DNA of 36,980 nt, taken from positions 1 to 36,980 of the IMG/VR virus record IMGVR_UViG_3300046680_000467; one strand, 5' to 3'. Within the stretch, counting starts at the first letter, position 1; every line of letters starts with the position of its first letter. The notes under the pieces were generated by a model. The model searched no databases. It had not been told where the DNA came from and saw nothing but the letters and a program-made list of their open reading frames with translations. This document shows positions 28,653-36,980 of this stretch, piece after piece. Source of the DNA: a virus. Both the position numbers and the translations under genes were made by a program.

Positions 28653-30323
28653 ATGCCGCGCGTAACCCAGGCTCCTCCCGTGGGCGTGGTTCGGAACGCC
28701 ACGCCTGAGGCGACGCCTGGCCGGTGGTGGGACAGCGATCATGTCCGCTTCCGCGGCGGGCAGATCCAGCCGATCGGCGGCAACGTCGCGCTGCAGGGTG
28801 TGGATGGGCACGACCTGTCCGTGCCGTTTCAGCTCGACGACGGCACGCCGCCGGCGCTGGTGCCGGACTGGCCGCGCGACGTCCTGACTTGGCACGACAA
28901 CGGACTGCCGCCAGCCCCGCCTGTGCGCTGGGCCGCGTTCGGCACCGATGCGAAACTGTATGTGTACTGTTTTGACACGCACGTGCTGCAGGACATCACG
29001 CCTGCGGGCGTCGGGCGTCTTGGCAAACCGGGGGCGCCTGTCGGCTACGGTAGCGGCGATTATGGCGAGGACACCTACGGCACCAGCCGGGACGGTGCCG
29101 ACATTGGCCCGTCCGACATCGCCGCCATCATGGGCGATATGTGGAGCCTCGCGACGTTCGGCGAGGATCTGTTGGTGGTGCCGACGCAGGACGGGCATCT
29201 GTTCCGGTGGTCGCCAGCACAGGCGTTGCTCGCGCCAACTGACCCGGCGCGACTACCCGTCCTAGTCGCCACCGCACCTACCAACAACCGCGGCGTCATC
29301 GTCACTGATCAGCGGCATGTCGTGCTGCTCGGGGCTGGCGGCGATCCGCGCAACATCGCCTGGAGCGACCAGGAAAATCCGGATGTCTGGGGGCCGTTAG
29401 ATACCAACCTGGCGGGCAGCAAGCTGCTGGTGACGCAGAGCTACGCCATGACGGCAACGAAGGTGAGCGATGGCATTTTGATTTTCACGGCGAACGACGT
29501 CCACAAAATGACCTATGTCGGTGCGCCTTATGCCTACGGTATCACGCAGATAGGGTTTGGCTGCGGGCCTTTGTCGCTGCGCGCGGTGGTGGCGATCGGC
29601 AGCGTGGTGGTCTGGCCCGGGGCGCAGACGTTCTGGGGCTACAGTGGCAACGTCCAGCCGGTGCCCTGCGACGTCGGCGACTGGTTCTATTCGCTCTTGA
29701 ACCGGGACATGGTGGGGCGCGTGTTCGGCTCGCCTAATCCGGCATTCAGTGAGTTCTGGTTTGACTGGCCGAGTGACGACGCCACCGAGTGCAGCCGGTA
29801 TCTGATCTTCAACTACGGGGATGCCGCCAAACCGTGGGCGATCGGCACGCGCAATCGCACTGCAGCCGATCCGTCGGGGACAATGGATAATCCGGTGCTG
29901 GGCGGCTATCTGGTGGATCACACTGGATCGCTGTTCCTTCATGAATACTCGTGGCTGAACAACCGCGCGCCGCGCGCTGAAACGGGCGTAATATATGCCG
30001 AAAGTGGGAATATCGTGGCGGGCGAAGGGGATAAACGCCTACACATAAAGCAAATCGTGGCGGATCAGCCTGCGTCGCTATTGCCGTCTCAGAAGCCTTC
30101 AATTCAACCCCCTCCTGTAATCGGATGGCGTTTCTACGTCCGAGAACAGCCTGGAGATGATGTTGGAGAGTTTGACACTGGGCTCTACTCTGACGTTCAC
30201 GGAGGCCTAGTTGATGTCCGTTTCTCGGGACGATCCATCCGCATGCGCCTTGAAGCGTTGGCAGACGGTCCGTTTGCGGTGGGCCGAACTAGACTTGAGA
30301 TTCGTCAGGGCGGGAGGCGCTGA
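28653..30323 (+). CDS. Tail nozzle / packaged-DNA stabilisation protein
   Basis: This 556-residue protein starts 4 bp after the collar stop. It resembles P22 gp10-type and SU10-type nozzle proteins: a start with TPGRWWDSDHVRFRGGQIQP, a beta-propeller-like body with DQRHVVLLGAGGDPRNIAWS near residue 220, GILIFTANDVHKMTYVG near 275, and SRYLIFNYGDAAKPWAIGTR near 380. It would extend the adaptor ring and close the DNA channel until ejection. The family assignment is from recalled patterns. Confidence 0.75.
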   Translation: MPRVTQAPPVGVVRNATPEATPGRWWDSDHVRFRGGQIQPIGGNVALQGVDGHDLSVPFQLDDGTPPALVPDWPRDVLTWHDNGLPPAPPVRWAAFGTDAKLYVYCFDTHVLQDITPAGVGRLGKPGAPVGYGSGDYGEDTYGTSRDGADIGPSDIAAIMGDMWSLATFGEDLLVVPTQDGHLFRWSPAQALLAPTDPARLPVLVATAPTNNRGVIVTDQRHVVLLGAGGDPRNIAWSDQENPDVWGPLDTNLAGSKLLVTQSYAMTATKVSDGILIFTANDVHKMTYVGAPYAYGITQIGFGCGPLSLRAVVAIGSVVVWPGAQTFWGYSGNVQPVPCDVGDWFYSLLNRDMVGRVFGSPNPAFSEFWFDWPSDDATECSRYLIFNYGDAAKPWAIGTRNRTAADPSGTMDNPVLGGYLVDHTGSLFLHEYSWLNNRAPRAETGVIYAESGNIVAGEGDKRLHIKQIVADQPASLLPSQKPSIQPPPVIGWRFYVREQPGDDVGEFDTGLYSDVHGGLVDVRFSGRSIRMRLEALADGPFAVGRTRLEIRQGGRR

Positions 30324-30365
30324 AACGCTGATGCCGTTCCGCTTATACCACGCATGGGGCGTCTG

Positions 30366-30587
30366 ATGGCAGCTCTTCGCCACCCGCCTGCTCCGTTCAC
30401 CGCGCCGGTATCCGGGAGCATCGAGCAGCGGCTGGCGGCCGTCGCCGATGCCCTGAACCGTAAGGCGGATGTCAATGGTGCGGCTGTCTTCCCGTTCATC
30501 GGATTGCGTTCCCCAGACGGGAGCACATGGAAGCTAAGTGTTGATAATGCGGGGACGCTTCAGACCGAAGTCGTCCCGCGACCATGA
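30366..30587 (+). CDS. Small tail-region protein (73 aa)
   Basis: This 73-residue protein has a Pro/Ala-rich start, a helix (SGSIEQRLAAVADALNRKAD) and a beta-rich end (SPDGSTWKLSVDNAGTLQTE). That end resembles the short beta segments of fibre-associated proteins. An in-frame ATG at 30354 is an alternative start. Its stop overlaps the next ATG (ATGA). The function is unknown. Confidence 0.6.
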   Translation: MAALRHPPAPFTAPVSGSIEQRLAAVADALNRKADVNGAAVFPFIGLRSPDGSTWKLSVDNAGTLQTEVVPRP

Positions 30588-30958
30588 CGGGCGCGGAGAA
30601 GCTGGCGCGGCTGGAGAAGGCGCTGGCCCACGGAGGGCCAACGCACACAGCCGCCGACGTCGTGCAGCTCATCGAGGAGCGGCGGGCGCAACTTTGGGAG
30701 CGCAGAGATGGCGCGATCATCACCGAAGTGCACACGTTTCCGTTGCTCAAAACCGTGAACTACTGGCTGGCAGCGGGCGACCTCAACGATTGCCTTGCGC
30801 TGCAGAGCGAGATTGACGAGTGGGCGCGTGGCGAGGGTTGCGAAGTGGCGACGCTGACCGGACGACGCGGCTGGGGACGCGCTGCGGCCGGCTGGCAGCT
30901 CGACGGCTACAGCTATCGCAAGCCGCTTTCACCATTCTGGAGCGCGGAGCATGTCTAA
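30584..30958 (+). CDS. Conserved phage protein, GNAT-like layout
   Basis: This 124-residue protein carries AADVVQLIEERRAQLWERRD near residue 23, a strand IITEVHTFPLLKTVNYWLAA, and a C-terminal GRRGWGRAAAGWQLDGYSYR segment. Podovirus genomes often encode proteins of this type between nozzle and ejection genes, and the order suggests a small acetyltransferase-like fold. Catalytic residues cannot be confirmed by eye. It overlaps the next gene by 8 bp (ATGTCTAA). Confidence 0.58.
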   Translation: MTGAEKLARLEKALAHGGPTHTAADVVQLIEERRAQLWERRDGAIITEVHTFPLLKTVNYWLAAGDLNDCLALQSEIDEWARGEGCEVATLTGRRGWGRAAAGWQLDGYSYRKPLSPFWSAEHV

Positions 30959-32096
30959 GAAGGGCTCGCCGCAGACGACGACATCGAGCAGCGGCACCTC
31001 GACCATCATACCCGATTGGCTGAGTAACGCGGCCCAGGGCGCGGTGGGGACAGCGCAGGATCTGAGCCAGCGTCCTTACACGCCCTACACCGGCGAGCAG
31101 GTAGCGCCGACGACGGCTGACACGAACACGGCGTATCAGCAGGTGCGCGATATGCAGGGCCAGGGCGCGCCGGCGTACGCCGCCTCGCAGGGCGCATATA
31201 CCGGGCTGCTCGGCAGCGCGGCGCCTATCACCGCGGACGCCACCAACGCGAACACTAACACGCTCTACGGGCAATTTGCGCAGGGCGTGGCGGCGCCGAC
31301 GGCGGCCCTATTGGGGAACTACATCGGCGCGGCGGCCCCGGCCACGGCAGGCCAGGTGGGCGCCAATGCCACAGCGCTGATGTCACCGTATGCGCAGCAG
31401 GTCATCGATCCAACCATCGCCGCCGGGCAGCGGCAGTTGGCGTTGGCCAATCAGGGCATCGCCGGCCAGGCCGCCAACGTCGGGGCATTTGGTGGCTCGC
31501 GGCAGGGCGTGGCCGAGGGGCAGGCCGCGGCGAATACGGCGCTCGGCACTCAGCAGCAAATTGGCAACATGCTCACCGGCGGTTGGAACGCAGCACTGCA
31601 GCCGGCGTACAATCTGGCGGCACAGGGATCGGCACAGGGCCTGACGGCGGCGACCGGTCTGGGCAACCTGCTCAGCTCCGGGTTCGGTAATGCACAGCAG
31701 GCAGCCTATGGCATGGGCGGACAGAACCTGAACGCGGGCCTGGCGGCGGCGCAGAACCTTCCGACGGTCGCGACGGCGCAGCAGGCATACGGCCAGAAAG
31801 ACGCGGGGCTGCTGCAGGCGATCGGCGGCGCGGAGCAGGGGCAGCAGCAGAACATCGACACGTCCAACATGGGCAATTTCTTCGCGGCGCAGAACTGGCC
31901 GGTGCAGAATCTGGACTTGTTGACCAGCACGCTCGGCGGCGTGCCTTACGACGTCACCGGCACCAGCACAGGAACGCAGCAGGCGCAAACGACTAAAAAC
32001 GTGTTGGGCAGCGCGCTCGGAGGGGCGGCAACTGGCTTTTCAATCGCCGGCCCGTGGGGCGCCGCGGCCGGCGGCCTGCTAGGAGCGCTCAGCTGA
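30951..32096 (+). CDS. Ejection / internal virion protein (Ala, Gly, Gln-rich)
   Basis: This 381-residue protein has a Ser/Thr-rich start and then many short Ala/Gly/Gln helical segments (GAYTGLLGSAAPITAD, YAQQVIDPTIAAGQRQLALA, QGIAGQAANVGAFGGSRQG). It ends with a glycine-zipper-like hydrophobic stretch (GSALGGAATGFSIAGPWGAA). Such proteins are packed in the head of P22-like phages and leave with the DNA to form an envelope channel. The role is inferred from composition and gene order. It overlaps both neighbours. Confidence 0.7.
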   Translation: MSKKGSPQTTTSSSGTSTIIPDWLSNAAQGAVGTAQDLSQRPYTPYTGEQVAPTTADTNTAYQQVRDMQGQGAPAYAASQGAYTGLLGSAAPITADATNANTNTLYGQFAQGVAAPTAALLGNYIGAAAPATAGQVGANATALMSPYAQQVIDPTIAAGQRQLALANQGIAGQAANVGAFGGSRQGVAEGQAAANTALGTQQQIGNMLTGGWNAALQPAYNLAAQGSAQGLTAATGLGNLLSSGFGNAQQAAYGMGGQNLNAGLAAAQNLPTVATAQQAYGQKDAGLLQAIGGAEQGQQQNIDTSNMGNFFAAQNWPVQNLDLLTSTLGGVPYDVTGTSTGTQQAQTTKNVLGSALGGAATGFSIAGPWGAAAGGLLGALS

Positions 32097-32482
32097 TGTT
32101 TGATGACCTCGGCAGCAACCTCAACAGTTGGTACTACGCCAACACACCAACGTGGTTGGGCGGAAATCGCGGACTTCCGCAGGAAGGGCCTACGATGTCG
32201 GGCGCGACGCTCGACCAGATGCCGGCCGGGCAGTCGCAGCCGGGCAGCAGCAGCGATCTGGGCCAGGCGTTGCAGGCTCTCGCCAAGAGCCCCCTGGCAA
32301 AGCAGCCGGACGCTTCTCCGTTGCCAGCCGCGCCGATACCGAAGGGAACACCGGGATCTCCGGGGCGTCCTCTGGGGCTCGATGCGCTCGTGAAGCTGCT
32401 CCAGCAGCGGCAGGCGCAGTATGGCACGCTGAGCGGCCAGCCGGTGGCGCAGCCACGCGCGCTTGGCTTGCTCGGCTTCTAG
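32096..32482 (+). CDS. Small ejection-region protein (128 aa)
   Basis: The ATG shares a base with the preceding stop (TGATG). The 128-residue product starts MFDDLGSNLNSWYYANTPTW and is then Pro/Gly/Ser/Gln-rich, with one helix (LDALVKLLQQRQAQYG). It is probably a minor virion or ejection protein. No family is recognised. A longer frame beginning upstream is rejected because it lies inside the previous gene. Confidence 0.6.
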   Translation: MFDDLGSNLNSWYYANTPTWLGGNRGLPQEGPTMSGATLDQMPAGQSQPGSSSDLGQALQALAKSPLAKQPDASPLPAAPIPKGTPGSPGRPLGLDALVKLLQQRQAQYGTLSGQPVAQPRALGLLGF

Positions 32483-32493
32483 GGGTTCTGACC

Positions 32494-34965
32494 ATGGCAG
32501 CCACCGACACCACCGACACCACGGCGCAGCCGGCGGCCGATCCAAACGCGGTGCTGAATGCGGCCCTGCAATATCTCATGGGGCAGCGGCAGCAGGCAGC
32601 AGCGCCGCCGGCTCCAGTGGATCGCAGCGTGGCGTCGCTGCTGGGCGAGGCGGTTGGCGGCGGGACGACGGGCCTGGCGCCAGCTGACCGGGAAAGCGCG
32701 GGCACGCGGGCGCTGCTGAACTTCGGGCTAAACATGCTGTCGGCGAGCGGGCCAAGCACGATGCCGCGGTCGTTCGGCCAGGTCTTCGCGCAGGGCGCCG
32801 GCGGGGCGGAGCAGTCGCTGGCGGGGAGCGAGGCGGTGGGTGCGTCGAGGCTCGCGGCGCAGCAGGCGTACGAGGAGAAGCAGCAGGAGCTGCAGCTCGA
32901 GAAGCTGAAGACGGCGATCCCGCTGCTGCAGATCATGCAGACCGAGAAAGCCAGGCAGGGGTTGCTCGGTGGCGGTGGCGCGCAGCCTCCCGGCACCAGC
33001 ATTGCCGACGTAGGCGCACCGATCGTCGCCCGCGACCCCAAGGTGGAGACCGCAGGCCAGCAGGCGAACAACCCCGGCAACATCATGATGGCGCCAGGCG
33101 TTAAGTTCGCCGGCGCTAGCGGCGCTATCCCCGTATCGGGTGGGCGCTATGTTGCGGCCTTTCCCGATGTGCCGACGGGCGTTGCAGCTCACAGCGACTT
33201 ACTCACGAACTATGCGCAGTCTGGTGTTGGCACAATCCGCGATGCGATGACGCGCTGGGTTGGCGATCCGAAGGCGGATCTGACGAGCTACGTTGCCGAC
33301 GTGGCCAAGGCGGCCGGAGTCGGTCCGGATGATAAGGTTGACCTGAGCGACCCGAAGATCCAGCGGGCGATTTTGCTGGCACAGCAGCCGCACGAGAGCG
33401 GTAAGGCGTGGCTGTCCCCGGGCGATGTGGACAAGGGGCTGGCCTTGGCGGCTGCGCGCCGTGCTGGGACCGCTAAGGCCGCAGGGGCGCCGGGGGCGAC
33501 AGCCCCAGCCCCGACGGCGACAGCGCCTCCAGCGGCCCCTGGAACGTCCACACCCCCTCCTCCGCCCGCTCCCGTCATTGCAACCGGCGGCGAGGCGGCT
33601 GGACCTGGCGGCCTGGCCACGCGCAACGTTCGGATGACGACGGTCAGCCCCGCTGTGCCTGGCGATGTCAACGCCATCATTCGCGGGATGACGGGAGCCG
33701 GCGCGGATCCGACTACGCTAGCGCCCCCTGGCGGTCCTCCGGTGGCTACCGTGGACACTGCAGGGCCGGGCGCGCCGACGGACGTCCAGGCGCAAACCAA
33801 GGGCCTCGTCGTCCCCCCGGGAGTGACCCCGCCTCCGGGTGTGGCGACAACGACGCAGCCGCCCGCTCCAGCTCGCGTGCCGGACGTGTTCATCCCGGCT
33901 CCAGTTCCGATCCCGGCGGACGTTCAACAGCGTATCGATCATCCGGAAACCCCGGAGATAGCGCAGGAATACCGCACTCGGATTGGCAGTGCTGTAGGGC
34001 CCGATGCAGGGAAACAAATGCAGGAGGCAGTGGCTGCCAAGGCTGTTGCTATTGCGAAAGTAAAGGCGGACGCCATCGCACAGGCGCAGACCATTCGGGA
34101 AAAGGGCGAGGCCCAGCAGATGGAGGGGTGGAAGGTCCTGCGCACTGAGCAGCAGGCAAATGACGCCGCTACGCTGGCACACACGCGGTCGCTCGAGACG
34201 GAGATGCTTAAAAACCGTGAGGCGCAGATCAATTCACAAGCCGCGAAACGGGACGATGCGAATCAGAAGTTGTTAGAGCCGTATCAAAACGGCGCGGTGC
34301 AGGCACAAAGCATCCTGCCGAACATCGATCTCGCCCGGCAGGTGCTGCCAATGTTGCCCGAGGACCCTTCGCCATGGCTGCAGAAGTCAGAGAATCGCGA
34401 CAAGATTGCCTCTTTTGAAAAATATCTGCCAAAAAACTGGCAGCAAACCCTGAAAGGCGCCGACCTGTTTTCCCAGATCATGAGCGGCATGGTTTCGGAA
34501 ATGGGCGCCAACCTCGTCAGCGGACAGCCCGGGGGCCGTGAGTCGGCATATGAACAATTCCGCACAATGCTGCCTTCACTGGCACAGAGCCAGTCAGGCC
34601 GGGAACTTGCGCTGACTTTCATTCAAGAATTGGCGCAACGACGGATCGCGGAACACGAGTTTATGCAGAATTATAGTTGGGATCCAAAAAACAGGGATCC
34701 CGAGTTGCACGTTGCCAACATGGGGGGAGCGCTCACGGCTATGAACAAGCCTGGGGCCTTGCCGCCAATGCTTAAATTACCTCCTGTCAGCTTCGATCCG
34801 ACGATCCCTGCGAACAGTCCGAAAGCGGTGGAAAACGGAAAGCTGTATGTAAAATACTACAACTCTGTCCAAGATGGCGGACGCTATATAACGTACACCA
34901 AGGACGGGCATCCAATCGCGCGGACCAAGGTTGCCGGACAGCCGCCAGAAATGGGCGAGGACTGA
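32494..34965 (+). CDS. Ejection protein with lysozyme-like domain
   Basis: The protein has 823 residues, from ATG 32494 (AGGGG 7 nt upstream). Residues 1-160 are helical, with a long charged helix (YEEKQQELQLEKLKTAIPLL). At about 192-300 is a transglycosylase-like domain recognised by NNPGNIM, RYVAAFPDVPTGVAAHSDLL, a TIRDAMTRW helix, YVADVAKAAGVGPDDKVDLS and the ending HESGKAW. A Pro/Ala/Thr-rich linker (about 330-480) leads to a helical, Gln/Lys-rich C-terminal half. It probably opens peptidoglycan during DNA entry. The acidic catalytic residue cannot be assigned by eye. Confidence 0.75.
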   Translation: MAATDTTDTTAQPAADPNAVLNAALQYLMGQRQQAAAPPAPVDRSVASLLGEAVGGGTTGLAPADRESAGTRALLNFGLNMLSASGPSTMPRSFGQVFAQGAGGAEQSLAGSEAVGASRLAAQQAYEEKQQELQLEKLKTAIPLLQIMQTEKARQGLLGGGGAQPPGTSIADVGAPIVARDPKVETAGQQANNPGNIMMAPGVKFAGASGAIPVSGGRYVAAFPDVPTGVAAHSDLLTNYAQSGVGTIRDAMTRWVGDPKADLTSYVADVAKAAGVGPDDKVDLSDPKIQRAILLAQQPHESGKAWLSPGDVDKGLALAAARRAGTAKAAGAPGATAPAPTATAPPAAPGTSTPPPPPAPVIATGGEAAGPGGLATRNVRMTTVSPAVPGDVNAIIRGMTGAGADPTTLAPPGGPPVATVDTAGPGAPTDVQAQTKGLVVPPGVTPPPGVATTTQPPAPARVPDVFIPAPVPIPADVQQRIDHPETPEIAQEYRTRIGSAVGPDAGKQMQEAVAAKAVAIAKVKADAIAQAQTIREKGEAQQMEGWKVLRTEQQANDAATLAHTRSLETEMLKNREAQINSQAAKRDDANQKLLEPYQNGAVQAQSILPNIDLARQVLPMLPEDPSPWLQKSENRDKIASFEKYLPKNWQQTLKGADLFSQIMSGMVSEMGANLVSGQPGGRESAYEQFRTMLPSLAQSQSGRELALTFIQELAQRRIAEHEFMQNYSWDPKNRDPELHVANMGGALTAMNKPGALPPMLKLPPVSFDPTIPANSPKAVENGKLYVKYYNSVQDGGRYITYTKDGHPIARTKVAGQPPEMGED

Positions 34966-34968
34966 ACG

Positions 34969-36579
34969 ATGGCTTTTGAGGATATCATCAACAACTGGTC
35001 TGCCCTGGATACGCCGCCTCCCGACATGAGCCCATCGAGTCCGCTGCTGCAGGGGCCGGGCGCCTATCCGGGCAAACCAGGGACGCCTACGATCCTGAGC
35101 ACATCCTACAGATCTATCCCGATCAGCGGGAGCGAGGGTAAGGCGTGGGATCCCCCGGACGAGACGCTCCCGGCTGACGCAACCACGACGCTACGCGACA
35201 ATCCGCCGGGGCGTATTTTAAAGGCCGCAGCCGAAGGGTGGAAAGGCACGGCATTCTTAACGCCGGAAGCGCGAGCAGCGGCCGAAAGCGGACCTGCTGG
35301 TTTCTTTGGAAGGTTTACGAACCCCATTGCGACCCTTGAAGAACTACCATTCAAGGCAGCGGGCGCGCTCGGCGGCGGCCTCGTGCAAGGTGCCTATGAG
35401 GCAGGATCGGCAATCGACCCGGCACTCGGCCGAGCGCTGGCTACACTGGCGATCGTAAGCCCTGGCGCTGAAGTAGGAGTGCCGCCGCGGATACCGGCCA
35501 GGAGCATGGGGTTGCCATACGGGTTTCGGGACTACACCGATCCACTGCCCCCGGATGCGTTCCCAAGACCTTCGCCGGATGTCGTAGCTAAGACAAGCGA
35601 CAGGCCGGTAGGCGCTGAGCGGATTCCTCCGGAGATGCCGACCAGTTGGCCAAACCCAAGAAAATTGACGGCAGATGACATCGGGACGGTTATGGATGCC
35701 CGCTATGGAAACGTAACTAAATCTAGCGACGTGACATCGGCAGATGCGGTCAACCGAGCAGTTGATCTCGCCGTGCCGCAATCGGAATCCGATCTGATGC
35801 GCAGGCAGTTTGGCAAAGATTCCGTCGTTGCGAAGCATCTCGATAACCTGGATGCTCTCAGAGACAAGCCCTTGTCGGTGCAGGCATGGAAGGGGGCTGA
35901 CCAGGCACTAACGGACGATATCTACAGCCCCAGCATTGATCCGAGCGCAGCAAGACAATTGCGGGTGATCCAGAACAATCTGCGAGGATCGTTGGAACAA
36001 CCTGTCCCGGGTGATTTGATTTCCGGAGATGGGACTGGCTATGAGAACCTCCAGGCGGCCAGACAGGCTGCGCAGCAGCACGCAAAGATGCAAGCCGTGG
36101 AGGCGATTTCAAAGAAGAGTGGCCTGCGGGTGAATGAGCCGCAGTCGGTGCGATCGCAAGTTGCGACCTTCCTGTCCAATGACAGCAACACGGTAGGCTG
36201 GTCGCCTGCTGAGATCGAGGCGCTCAAGCACGCGCAAACCACGAGCGATCTTTATGATCTTGTCCATAGCCTCGGGAGTCGGCTTGGCGTTGGCGTTTCC
36301 ACTGGCGGCGCTCTTGCGGGTGCGATTGCGAGCGGCGACCCAATGGCTTTTCTTGGAGTGCCTGCGGCGGGGGCATTGGCATGGGGGGTGGGAGCCGTTC
36401 CGCGCGCCGTCGAAAACATGGTGGTACGTCAACGAATGAAGAACGCGCTGAATATACTGGGCCAGAGTGTCCCCCTCGCGCCGCTGGACACGAGCCTGCC
36501 GTCGCCCGTGCGCGCGCCGACAATCCCCGACACGCGGTTCATGACGTATCCGACGGTAGGCGCCCGGCCGCCGCAATGA
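34969..36579 (+). CDS. Ejection / internal virion protein
   Basis: GAGGA lies about 8 nt before the ATG, overlapping the end of the previous gene. The 536-residue protein has a Pro-rich N-terminus, hydrophobic glycine-rich segments (AAGALGGGLVQGAYEAGSAI; GVGVSTGGALAGAIASGDPM), and a charged helical centre (DADAV-type helices around residues 250-330). The membrane-active segments fit a pore component of the ejection apparatus. Base composition is less GC-rich than in upstream genes. It ends tail-to-tail, with no gap, against the minus-strand micro-protein gene. Confidence 0.62.
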   Translation: MAFEDIINNWSALDTPPPDMSPSSPLLQGPGAYPGKPGTPTILSTSYRSIPISGSEGKAWDPPDETLPADATTTLRDNPPGRILKAAAEGWKGTAFLTPEARAAAESGPAGFFGRFTNPIATLEELPFKAAGALGGGLVQGAYEAGSAIDPALGRALATLAIVSPGAEVGVPPRIPARSMGLPYGFRDYTDPLPPDAFPRPSPDVVAKTSDRPVGAERIPPEMPTSWPNPRKLTADDIGTVMDARYGNVTKSSDVTSADAVNRAVDLAVPQSESDLMRRQFGKDSVVAKHLDNLDALRDKPLSVQAWKGADQALTDDIYSPSIDPSAARQLRVIQNNLRGSLEQPVPGDLISGDGTGYENLQAARQAAQQHAKMQAVEAISKKSGLRVNEPQSVRSQVATFLSNDSNTVGWSPAEIEALKHAQTTSDLYDLVHSLGSRLGVGVSTGGALAGAIASGDPMAFLGVPAAGALAWGVGAVPRAVENMVVRQRMKNALNILGQSVPLAPLDTSLPSPVRAPTIPDTRFMTYPTVGARPPQ

Positions 36580-36717
36580 TCAGCGCCGCTGAAGGCGCCT
36601 GGTTTGTGGCCGACGGGACGATCTAAACCAGTTTCTGACGATCTCGATTAAACCCATGCAGCCGAAGACGATAACGATAAAAGCCGACAGCATTAAGATT
36701 CCGACAAAGATGCGCAT
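36580..36717 (-). CDS. Single-helix membrane micro-protein (45 aa)
   Basis: This 45-residue product has one N-terminal transmembrane helix (RIFVGILMLSAFIVIVFGCM) and a strongly basic tail (FRSSRRPQTRRLQRR). The ATG at 36717 shares a base with the stop of a nine-codon ORF (TGATG) and uses a GAGG inside that ORF. The layout would suit a small holin or a membrane regulator. Its coupling to a coiled-coil gene is the only context. Confidence 0.5.
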   Translation of the reverse strand: MRIFVGILMLSAFIVIVFGCMGLIEIVRNWFRSSRRPQTRRLQRR

Positions 36718-36746
36718 CAGTGCATCCTCAGCAGCAGCAGGATCAT
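36717..36746 (-). CDS. Nine-codon coupling mini-ORF
   Basis: MILLLLRMH starts as ATGA on the stop of the coiled-coil gene and ends as TGATG on the start of the membrane micro-protein. It therefore bridges the two without a gap and carries the GAGG ribosome-binding site for the second. It probably serves to relay ribosomes rather than to make a functional peptide. Confidence 0.35.
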   Translation of the reverse strand: MILLLLRMH

Positions 36747-36979
36747 GGCGTCCCCTCCACGAGTTCCAGGCGGCGCTCGATGCGCGTCACCCGCTGGTCG
36801 AGCCCGTTGAGCCGCCGGTTCACTTCGGCCAGGCTGACACGAACATAGCCAATCTCCGCCTGCATTGACGTCATACGCACCTTGATGTTGCGCATGTCCT
36901 CGCGGATGGCATCCAGTGCCGCATCTACACGATTGAACCGCTCGCGCAGGAAGTCGAGGACTTCGGCGCTGTCGCTCAT
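36743..36979 (-). CDS. Coiled-coil protein (78 aa)
   Basis: This complete 78-residue protein begins MSDSAEVLDFLRERFNRVDA and continues as heptad helices (ALDAIREDMRNIKVRMTSMQ; VSLAEVNRRLNGLDQRVTRI) to ELVEGTP. It would form a parallel coiled-coil oligomer. Similar short coiled-coil proteins lie next to lysis genes in alphaproteobacterial phages, without proved function. It runs opposite to the virion operon. Confidence 0.65.
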   Translation of the reverse strand: MSDSAEVLDFLRERFNRVDAALDAIREDMRNIKVRMTSMQAEIGYVRVSLAEVNRRLNGLDQRVTRIERRLELVEGTP

Positions 36980-36980
36980 C

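Larger units (their letters stand above)
1..36980. mobile_element. Temperate short-tailed phage or prophage segment
   Basis: The window carries a coherent phage gene order. It runs from a leftward recombination operon, through a repressor/Cro switch, rightward replication genes, terminase, portal, scaffold, major capsid, adaptor, tailspike and nozzle, to ejection proteins. There is no tail tube, tape measure or sheath gene, which together with the adaptor and nozzle-like proteins points to a podovirus-type short tail. The lambda-like early switch combined with a P22/SU10-like virion module is mosaic. No attachment site, integrase or host gene is visible, so I cannot tell an integrated prophage from a free phage contig. 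Confidence 0.93.

Noticed and set aside
1-36980. Circular genome joined across the window ends
   Set aside because: Joining the ends keeps the left partial gene open for some codons but gives no recognisable protein. No terminal repeat was visible, so circularity is not supported.
1-36980. tRNA genes, integrase or attachment sites
   Set aside because: I found no cloverleaf-forming sequence with conserved tRNA loops and no tyrosine or serine recombinase motifs in any frame.

Overview
The window looks like most of one temperate, short-tailed (podovirus-type) bacteriophage or prophage from a high-GC Gram-negative host. An alphaproteobacterium, perhaps an Acetobacteraceae relative, is the best guess. 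It rests on base composition, a DUF3309-type micro-protein, a DUF5681 protein and a PEP-CTERM protein. The host assignment is inference; the phage assignment is firm, from the RecT-like, terminase, portal, capsid, adaptor, nozzle and tailspike genes. No integrase and no convincing complete lysis cassette are visible, so something probably lies beyond one or both ends. The first gene runs off the left edge.

Layout. (1) 1-4604, minus strand: a leftward early operon like the lambda PL operon. It has two small genes, a Gp157-family protein, a protein with RAMP/Cas7-like motifs, a phage protein of unknown function, a 0.4-kb pentanucleotide-periodic repeat array, a RecT-type annealase, and a chain of small genes joined by 4-bp ATGA overlaps. 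(2) 4605-5681: the genetic switch. An XRE repressor (minus) is bracketed by two copies of a 19-bp palindrome, ACTTGCA-N5-TGCAAGT, and faces a Cro-like gene (plus). (3) 5691-8366, plus: VRR-NUC nuclease, small proteins, a replication-initiator-like winged-helix protein and a possible helicase-loader-type protein. (4) 8367-8494: a structured leader with a perfect TATAAT box and nested hairpins at the early/late boundary, next to a sharp reversal of C/G strand skew. (5) 8495-20870, plus: packaging and head genes. These are a DUF5681 candidate small terminase, large terminase, portal, a nest of tiny membrane-protein genes, a non-coding island with a parS-like palindrome, scaffold, SU10-type major capsid and adaptor. 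(6) 16843-18037, minus: an inverted cassette between scaffold and capsid that encodes a secreted PEP-CTERM protein, a one-helix micro-protein and a Gly/Pro-rich protein. It is a probable lysogenic-conversion moron. (7) 20882-36579, plus: HNH endonuclease, a 1,724-residue tailspike, small tail proteins, an inverted endonuclease VII-like gene, a tail collar protein, a nozzle-like protein and the ejection proteins, one with a lysozyme-like domain. (8) 36580-36979, minus: a coiled-coil protein and a one-helix basic-tailed protein, possibly the edge of a lysis or accessory module.

How it works together: the repressor probably holds both early operons shut through the shared palindrome. On induction, the left operon supplies homologous recombination and the right operon replication. 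Late transcription then makes a P22/SU10-like procapsid and a short tail with a large beta-helix spike. Gene packing is extreme, with most neighbours overlapping by ATGA, TGATG or 8 bp, which implies translational coupling throughout. The most unusual elements are the PEP-CTERM moron, the parS-like site with 10-bp-spaced repeats, the tailspike whose pectate-lyase signature is split by about 270 residues, the pentamer array beside recT, and an in-frame internal start inside a duplicated-domain head gene.
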